Shown: piece after piece, positions 6,672 to 11,102 of the stretch
How the letters are laid out: each line of letters begins with the position of its first letter
Position numbering within the stretch: the first letter of the stretch is position 1
Assembly (NCBI GenBank): GCA_014381165.1
Contig: JACMIM010000481.1
Coordinates: 1-11,102 of the forward strand
DNA length: 11,102 nucleotides
From: Roseiflexaceae bacterium
GTDB taxonomy: Bacteria; Chloroflexota; Chloroflexia; Chloroflexales; Roseiflexaceae
Direction: 5' to 3'
The notes under the pieces: generated by a model
Told to the model about the DNA's origin: nothing
The model's input: the letters and a program-made list of their open reading frames with translations, nothing else
Databases searched by the model: none
Program-made: the position numbers and the translations under genes

Positions 6672-6683
6672 GGTTGCCGTTTA

Positions 6684-6706
6684 ATTAGTTAGTACATCTA
6701 ACTAAT
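6684..6706 (-). promoter_or_regulatory. Probable MarR operator palindrome
   Basis: ATTAGTTAG-TACAT-CTAACTAAT: perfect 9-bp arms with a 5-bp spacer, AT-rich in a GC-rich neighbourhood, just upstream of the marR start. Length and symmetry suit a MarR dimer. On the minus strand TTGATT (6711-6706) is a possible -35, with TAATTA-like sequence about 16 bp on as -10, so the palindrome would sit across the core promoter and bound repressor would block polymerase. Confidence 0.75.
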
Positions 6707-6791
6707 CAACAGGGTACGACGGTTCGAAGGAGTTGTCAAGGGGGGCAGCGAAAAATACATCAAAAGTAGTAGCGCGTCATAGGGGGGTGCG

Positions 6792-6827
6792 TACCCCGGC
6801 GCTTCAGCGCCGGGGTATTGGGCTTGG
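6792..6827. repeat. Palindromic interspersed repeat, copy 1
   Basis: Perfect 12-bp arms TACCCCGGCGCT (6792-6803) and AGCGCCGGGGTA (6806-6817) around TC, followed by TTGGGCTTGGC. The core and the tail recur at 10567-10600; the core alone recurs at 6916-6935. It lies between the divergently placed marR start and the 3' end of the hydrolase gene, where it could also work as a terminator-like or mRNA-protecting hairpin. Confidence 0.85.
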
Positions 6828-6842
6828 CTGGGGGCCATCTAG

Positions 6843-6905
6843 TGAACGCTGCTGCACCACGGTGGCAGCACGACTGGTGAACGCGCTGCACCACGGTGGC
6901 GGCAC
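6843..6905 (+). repeat. Two near-identical direct repeats of 28-29 bp
   Basis: TGAACGC, then (T)GCTGCACCACGGTGGC, then AGCAC or GGCAC: copy A at 6843-6871 and copy B at 6878-6905, differing by one indel and one substitution. Each contains the palindrome CCAC-G-GTGG. They fill most of the spacer between hairpin copies 1 and 2. No gene or known site explains them. Confidence 0.8.
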
Positions 6906-6907
6906 CA

Positions 6908-8278
6908 CTAATTAGCCCGGCGCTTCAGCGCCGGGTCTTCAGCGCGGGCGGCGCGCCAGTTCTGGTTACGCAGCCGCCGGCCCAGCGAGACGGCCAGGTT
7001 TTGCATCATCAGCATGCCCATCTGCGGGTCGTCGCCGGCGAGTGTTTCCAGCGCCGCGCGCGTGAGCGTCAGCACGGTCGCACCCTCGGGGCCAGCCAGC
7101 AGATTGGCGGAGCGGGGCGCATTGTCGAGCAGGGCCAACTCGCCAACTACCTGGCCGCGCTGCATGGTCGCCAGGCAAGTTGCGGGCGTGCCCTGGCCCA
7201 CATCGGCGCGTGCGGGCAGCCAGACTTCCAGCATGCCGTCGCGCACCATGTACAGTTCGTCGCCGCTGGTATCGGCGCGGGCCACCACCTCGCCGGGGCT
7301 GTAGCGGTCGACATGGACGATCGAGGCTAAACGCAGGCGCTGGGCCTCGTTCAGCATGCTGCCAAGCTCGCAGTTGTTAAGAAACTGGGCAGTCACCTGA
7401 ATATCAGGCATTTCCTGATACGGGTCGGCGGCGGCGTCGAGATCCGGCGGCAGGCCAAGGTAGTGCGCGATATGCCTCAGCGTAACACCGGGCTGCTCGA
7501 ACTGCGGCCAGTGACCAGCGTTGGGGATGATCCGCAGATCGGCGCGCGGCCACTCGTCGGCCACTGCGCCAGCGTCGCGCAGCGGCACGATGTTATCCTC
7601 CGCACCCCAGACGACCAGGGCCGGCGTTTCGATACGGCGGAGCTTGCCCCGTAGGTCGCCCTCGATCATCGCACCAAAGCACAGGGCGCGAATTCTGCCC
7701 TGGCCGCGTCGCCGCGCGTCCGCGCGAATGCGTGCGTAATCAGTGGCATTGACATGGGCGCGCTCGGCGAAACTGCTCGGCTTGAGCAGGTAATCGGTGT
7801 AGTCGAGTGGCGTCTGGGCTAGCAGGTAAATCAGCCACTCCAAAAACGGGTAGCGCTCGGCCAGCACATGCGGGGCCAGCAGCATGTTCACGCGGGGCGA
7901 AAGGCGGCCGCTCAGCGCCGGGTTGAGCAGCACCATGCGCTCCAGCAGATCCGGCGCTTGCAGCGCTAGGGTCGCGGTTATCTGACCACCCATCGAGTGA
8001 CCAAGCACCAGCATGGGCCGGTCACTGACTTTCTCGATGATCCGCCCAGCCAGGTGGGCGTAGCCAGCGATCGTGGGCGGTTCTACGGGCGCGGGCGATT
8101 TACCATAACCGGGCAGGTCGATAGCTAGGCAGCGGTAGCGCTTGCGCAACGACGGCAGAATCGGTGCCCATGTAAAGGACGAGCTTGACCAGCCGTGGAT
8201 GAGCAATGCTTTTGGCGCACCAGCAGGTCCTTCTTCTAAGAAATGAACTTGCTGCCCATCAATATTCACGAATGGCAT
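6908..8278 (-). CDS. Alpha/beta hydrolase fused to a cyclic-nucleotide-binding domain
   Basis: A 456-residue, probably cytoplasmic fusion. Residues 1-275 form an alpha/beta hydrolase: oxyanion segment LLIHGW (25-30), nucleophile Ser95 in GHSMGG, Asp228 in WGAEDNIVP and His256 in NAGHWPQF, so the triad is complete. Residues about 300-435 form a cNMP-binding beta-barrel: a leading segment LNEAQRLRLASIVHVDRYSPGEVV, then the phosphate-binding cassette GELALLDNAPRSA (379-391) with Glu380 and Arg389 that contact the cyclic nucleotide in CAP/PKA-type domains. No DNA-binding domain follows; the protein ends shortly after the last helix. The layout suggests hydrolase activity controlled by cAMP or cGMP, an inference. 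The substrate is not predictable. The start at 8278 is supported by AGGGAG (8291-8286). The last residues are encoded by a repeat element. It is separated by 152 bp from the upstream peptidase gene, so cotranscription is uncertain. Confidence 0.9.
   Translation of the reverse strand: MPFVNIDGQQVHFLEEGPAGAPKALLIHGWSSSSFTWAPILPSLRKRYRCLAIDLPGYGKSPAPVEPPTIAGYAHLAGRIIEKVSDRPMLVLGHSMGGQITATLALQAPDLLERMVLLNPALSGRLSPRVNMLLAPHVLAERYPFLEWLIYLLAQTPLDYTDYLLKPSSFAERAHVNATDYARIRADARRRGQGRIRALCFGAMIEGDLRGKLRRIETPALVVWGAEDNIVPLRDAGAVADEWPRADLRIIPNAGHWPQFEQPGVTLRHIAHYLGLPPDLDAAADPYQEMPDIQVTAQFLNNCELGSMLNEAQRLRLASIVHVDRYSPGEVVARADTSGDELYMVRDGMLEVWLPARADVGQGTPATCLATMQRGQVVGELALLDNAPRSANLLAGPEGATVLTLTRAALETLAGDDPQMGMLMMQNLAVSLGRRLRNQNWRAARAEDPALKRRAN
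6916..6935. repeat. Palindromic interspersed repeat, copy 2 (translated)
   Basis: CCCGGCGCTTCAGCGCCGGG, core identical to copy 1. It lies inside the hydrolase-cNMP reading frame, 6 bp from its stop, and supplies the C-terminal residues PALKRRA. It lacks the TTGGGCTTGGC tail found in the other two copies. Confidence 0.85.
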
Positions 8279-8327
8279 GCGACAACTCCCTGAGCGAATC
8301 CCTGTTGCGAGACGATACGATCACCGG

Positions 8328-8352
8328 AGCGGCGGGGTTCAAACCCGCCGCT
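8328..8352 (-). terminator. Hairpin between the peptidase and hydrolase genes
   Basis: AGCGGCGGG (8328-8336) pairs perfectly with CCCGCCGCT (8344-8352) across a 7-base loop. It lies about 80 bases past the peptidase stop codon and 50 bases before the hydrolase start. No U run follows, so it is not a classic intrinsic terminator; on the minus strand GGTAG leads into the stem, which recalls REP elements. It may be a mobile hairpin repeat rather than a terminator. Confidence 0.45.
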
Positions 8353-8430
8353 ACCGCCCAATTTATTTGGCACCGTGCCTACAAAAGAACGTGAAATGCT
8401 CTACGTTTTCGCCATACAGCGTAAACGAAG

Positions 8431-10443
8431 CTACAGCGGTTGGGCCGCGTCCAGCGCCGGGATGAATAGCGTGTCGTACAGCTCCTGGCTGTCGATCGGC
8501 GGCGCGACCACCAGCACCACCAGGGTGGTACCGCCATCCTCGACCAGTGCCAGGTTGCCGGGCTGATTGTCGACATTGAGCGTGTAGAGCGACCATGTGT
8601 AACGCTGGCTGCGATACTCACCAGCGGCTTCCGGCGCTGCCGAGAGCTTGAATTGCTCCGTAAAGAAGTCGAGCATGTCGGCGGGGGCGCGGGGCGCGCT
8701 GAACTGAAGCAACACGGCATCGCCTGCGCCGCGCACCCAGGTGCCGGGGCTGCTCTGCTCCCAGCCATCTGGCGCGACGCCCTGCATGCCAATGGTCGCA
8801 TCCTCGAACGGCACCAGCGCGATCGGCCCTTCTGGCACGGCGAACTCTGGACCTGCCAATTCGTCGACACAACTCACATCCGGCTGCGCACTCGGATCTT
8901 CGAAGAAGCTGGTGGTAATGCCGACGGCGCAATCGCCATCGATACTTACGCCGTGGCCATAGCCAGTGAAGTTCACATAGAAGCTACGCTCCAGCGTATC
9001 GGCAACCTTTTTGGCATCCGCAGGCGGCGTTACGGGGTCGTACTCGCCCGACATCACCAGCGTCGGCAGGTCGCTGGTGACTGGCTGATTCTCGACCGCT
9101 GGGGCTGCGCCGGCGTTCCACGCGCCGCAAACCGGCGTGTAGGTGCCCATGTCGAACAGGCCGCGCAGCTGCGGGAACTCGTCGTCGGCGGCAGATAGCT
9201 GCTCGGGCGTTTCAAAGGCCACCTCCTCGTGGCAGCGCACTGAATAGTACATACCAATGCTGAAGCTCTTGTTCTGCGAGGTTTGCAGGTAGGCCAGCTG
9301 GGTCAGCAACGCATAGTCGGCCCCCTCGGCGGCGCTAGCGATCGCGCGTGGCATCAGCGGAATAACCGTTGTCTGATAGAGCGAGAAGAACAGCGCGCCG
9401 ATCAGGGAATCGCCGGTCAAAAGCACATCATAGGTTTTGCCGTCGTCGCTGTCGGTCCACTGCTGCATCACCGGCTCGGCATTCAGCGTGTCGACCAGCG
9501 TGTAGAAGGTGTCTTCGAGATTGGGGTAGGCTTCGTTACACGCGCTATCGGCGGCGCAGCCTGCGAAAAAGGTTTCGAACACCGTGGCCACGCCATTGGG
9601 CAGCTCCGACTCATTCGACTCGACCGGCACGACCGAATCGAGCACGACGCTGCGGATGCCTTCGGGGTGCTCGCGCATGGCGGTCAGCGCCAGGCGGGTG
9701 CCATAGGAGATGCCATACACATTCCACTGCTCGAAGCCCAGCGCATCGCGCAGCGCGTCGAGGTCGGCGGCGCTTTCCAGGCTGTTATAGGCGCTGAAAT
9801 CGACACCTTCGGCGGCCAGGCGCTTGTTGCAGGCGGCGAGCGCCTCGAACGAGCGCTGGTTCGATTCCTCGAGCGGAACCTGTTTGTCCAACAGCTCATA
9901 GCCAAGGTCGATCGACTCCTGGCAGGCCAGCTTTGGCTCGGAGTAGCCGGTGCCGCGCTGGTCGAAGATAATGAAATCGCGCTCCTCGGCGAACGGCCCA
10001 AACACGCGCTCGAAGGCCTCCGACCAGTTCTCCAGGGCGTTGCCGCCAGGGCCACCCTCCAGGTAGACAATTGGATCGGGCTTGGGGCTGGTGCTGGCGC
10101 TCTTGAACACGCCGACGGCCAGGCGAATCGTGCGGTCGCCGCCGGTAGCGCGGTTCTCGGGCACGGTCAGGTAGCCGCACTCGACCTCGCGGCCTTCAGG
10201 GGCCTCGAACATACAGTCGGCCTGCTCGAAGCTGGCGCTGGCAACAGCCGAAGCGGGAGCATCGGGCAGCCTGGTGGCATCTGCTGGGGCCGCAGTCGCA
10301 TCTGCGGCCTGCTGATCAGCCGCAGTGGGCTGCACAGCTGCGCTGGTTGGCTCGGCGGGGGCGGGCGTATTCTCCGCCGGGGTAGGGTTGCAAGCCGAAA
10401 GCAGCGCTGCGATCAGCACAGCGGCAAGGGGGCGAAAACGCAT
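8431..10443 (-). CDS. Secreted TAP-like S33 peptidase lipoprotein (alpha/beta hydrolase)
   Basis: Exported serine peptidase of the tripeptidyl-aminopeptidase (TAP/SlpD) type, 670 residues. The N-terminus MRFRPLAAVLIAALLSAC is a lipoprotein signal with lipobox LSAC (Cys18), followed by a Pro/Ala/Thr-rich linker (19-68), so the enzyme is anchored outside the membrane. Family motifs: oxyanion loop EGGPGG (129-134), FDQRGTGYSEP (160-170), nucleophile Ser246 in GISYG, Asp469 in SGEYDPVTPP, His497 in GYGHG. Residues about 455-530 match the TAP C-terminal region; the last ~130 (EFAVPEGPIALVPFED onward) form an extra domain I do not recognise. Several Cys pairs (for example 77/89 and 296/302) fit disulfides in an exported protein. 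The start at 10443 is chosen over the upstream ATG at 10506 because GGAAGGAG (10461-10454) precedes it and the signal peptide begins there. Role: probably release of short peptides from extracellular protein. Confidence 0.92.
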   Translation of the reverse strand: MRFRPLAAVLIAALLSACNPTPAENTPAPAEPTSAAVQPTAADQQAADATAAPADATRLPDAPASAVASASFEQADCMFEAPEGREVECGYLTVPENRATGGDRTIRLAVGVFKSASTSPKPDPIVYLEGGPGGNALENWSEAFERVFGPFAEERDFIIFDQRGTGYSEPKLACQESIDLGYELLDKQVPLEESNQRSFEALAACNKRLAAEGVDFSAYNSLESAADLDALRDALGFEQWNVYGISYGTRLALTAMREHPEGIRSVVLDSVVPVESNESELPNGVATVFETFFAGCAADSACNEAYPNLEDTFYTLVDTLNAEPVMQQWTDSDDGKTYDVLLTGDSLIGALFFSLYQTTVIPLMPRAIASAAEGADYALLTQLAYLQTSQNKSFSIGMYYSVRCHEEVAFETPEQLSAADDEFPQLRGLFDMGTYTPVCGAWNAGAAPAVENQPVTSDLPTLVMSGEYDPVTPPADAKKVADTLERSFYVNFTGYGHGVSIDGDCAVGITTSFFEDPSAQPDVSCVDELAGPEFAVPEGPIALVPFEDATIGMQGVAPDGWEQSSPGTWVRGAGDAVLLQFSAPRAPADMLDFFTEQFKLSAAPEAAGEYRSQRYTWSLYTLNVDNQPGNLALVEDGGTTLVVLVVAPPIDSQELYDTLFIPALDAAQPL

Positions 10444-10566
10444 GAGTGGAAGGCTCCTTCCTAACGGGCCACAGACTTCTGCGCCCGCGCGCGAATATGC
10501 GGCCATGATACCACTATCCTAAACATGTAGCGTGCAAGCGGCAGGTGTTTTTGCGCACATGCTCAA

Positions 10567-10600
10567 CCCGGCGCTGAAGCGCCGGGCTATTGGGCTTGGC
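10567..10600. repeat. Palindromic interspersed repeat, copy 3
   Basis: CCCGGCGCTGAAGCGCCGGG followed by CTATTGGGCTTGGC. The tail matches copy 1 (TATTGGGCTTGGC) in the same orientation, while the central bases are GA where copies 1 and 2 have TC. It lies in the 204-bp spacer between the divergent peptidase and Hsp20 genes. A weaker stem, GGCGTGT (10598-10604) with ACACGCC (10623-10629), overlaps its tail. Confidence 0.85.
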
Positions 10601-10664
10601 GTGTGCCCGGTGTGCGAAAACGACACGCCGCACCCCCATACCAAGGCAGCATTGTGTGGTGTGA

Positions 10665-10673
10665 TGCTATAAT
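10665..10673 (+). promoter_or_regulatory. Extended -10 promoter of the Hsp20 gene
   Basis: TGCTATAAT: a consensus -10 hexamer (10668-10673) with the TG of an extended -10. No good -35 is seen 16-18 bp upstream. The start of transcription would be near 10680, giving a leader of about 30 bases with AAGGAG (10698-10703) seven bases before the ATG. No CIRCE-type inverted repeat is visible near it. Confidence 0.65.
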
Positions 10674-10710
10674 GAGGATAACATTAGCCTTTTTACCAAG
10701 GAGCGAACCG

Positions 10711-11102
10711 ATGCAGCGCGTCATTCTGCTTCGGCGCGGCCCCATCCAGCGCGACCAGCAACTGCTTCAGCAGCGGCTCGAGCGCGTGTTTCAAAATACC
10801 TGGGCGCAGGCCAGCGTGGTCGCGGTGGTTGCGCGGCCACGCGAGGCCTGGCACCCAGCCACCGATGTATATGAGACCGACGAGGCCTTTGTGGTGCGCG
10901 TCGAGCTGGCCGGCATGCGCGCCGCGCCGATCGAGATCACCGTCGACGAGTACGGCCTGCACATTCGGGGCAGCCGCCCCGCGCCCCGCCCCGCCGCGCC
11001 GCGCGCGTACCATCAGATGGGTGTCGCCGCCGGCCCGTTCGAGCTTGAAGTGTTTATTGGCCAGCCATTTGATGCCGACCAGGTGCGCGCCGAGTATGAC
11101 GA
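10711..11102 (+). CDS. Hsp20/alpha-crystallin small heat shock protein (partial, 3' end outside window)
   Basis: ATP-independent holdase chaperone that keeps unfolding proteins soluble. The first 130 codons are present and open to the window edge. An N-terminal helical arm (MQRVILLRRGPIQRDQQLLQ, residues 1-46) leads into an alpha-crystallin domain: WHPATDVYETDEAFVVRVEL (47-66) then AGM, the family's start (P-DIYETDD-LAG), then IEITVDEYGLHIRGSR (about 73-88) and the late strands FELEVFIGQPFDADQVRAEYD. The remaining domain end (normally a GVL motif and the C-terminal I-x-I tail) lies beyond the window. The linker RPAPRPAAPRAYHQM is rich in Pro and Ala. The start is supported by AAGGAG at 10698-10703. 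It is transcribed away from the peptidase gene. Confidence 0.88.
   Translation, partial: MQRVILLRRGPIQRDQQLLQQRLERVFQNTWAQASVVAVVARPREAWHPATDVYETDEAFVVRVELAGMRAAPIEITVDEYGLHIRGSRPAPRPAAPRAYHQMGVAAGPFELEVFIGQPFDADQVRAEYD

Noticed and set aside
9283..10464. Long plus-strand open frame (393 codons) inside the peptidase gene
   Set aside because: It is the antisense shadow of the TAP-like peptidase, produced by GC-rich third positions; no ribosome-binding site or domain.
10444..10506. Upstream ATG start for the peptidase lipoprotein
   Set aside because: The extra 21 residues would precede the lipoprotein signal, and a strong ribosome-binding site lies directly before the internal ATG at 10443.

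Overview
The window looks like chromosomal accessory DNA from a GC-rich bacterium. The gene style suggests Chloroflexota (Chloroflexia): a TAP-like S33 peptidase lipoprotein, a one-gene MarR/ABC exporter operon, a small heat shock protein, and many unrelated insertion sequences with interspersed hairpin repeats. The phylum is an inference from general resemblance; no marker gene is present.

Layout. Positions 1-4033 are a pile-up of mobile DNA. First is a minus-strand TnpB gene (IS200/IS605 type) broken by one extra base in a C5 run, with its hairpin-bearing 3' end at the window edge. A small ribbon-helix-helix (RHH) gene diverges from it across a very AT-rich spacer. Then come an IS110-family (DEDD/serine) transposase on the plus strand whose C-terminus has slipped frame, and an intact minus-strand ISAs1-family element bounded by inverted repeats identical over 19 bp. 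Positions 4034-4265 hold two simple-sequence arrays: a G4-CTA array able to form a G-quadruplex, and an 18-unit octanucleotide array that runs into the stop codon of the next gene.

Positions 4251-6706 are a two-gene minus-strand operon: a MarR repressor with a perfect 9-bp palindrome at its start, followed by a half-size ABC exporter. The ABC subunit carries the Asp/Gln substitutions typical of the degenerate half of a heterodimeric exporter, but no partner gene lies next to it; the arrays and insertion sequences begin there instead.

Positions 6792-10600 carry two further minus-strand genes: an alpha/beta hydrolase fused to a cyclic-nucleotide-binding domain, and a secreted TAP-like peptidase lipoprotein. 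Around them are three copies of a palindromic repeat (core CCCGGCGCTnnAGCGCCGGG), one of which is translated as the C-terminus of the hydrolase fusion. At the right edge a plus-strand Hsp20 gene with an extended -10 promoter runs off the window.

I see no clearly new multi-gene defence or biosynthetic system. The best leads are the TnpB/RHH divergent pair, the hydrolase-cNMP fusion, the orphan degenerate ABC half with its MarR operator, and the repeat families. CRISPR arrays, tRNA and rRNA genes were not seen.
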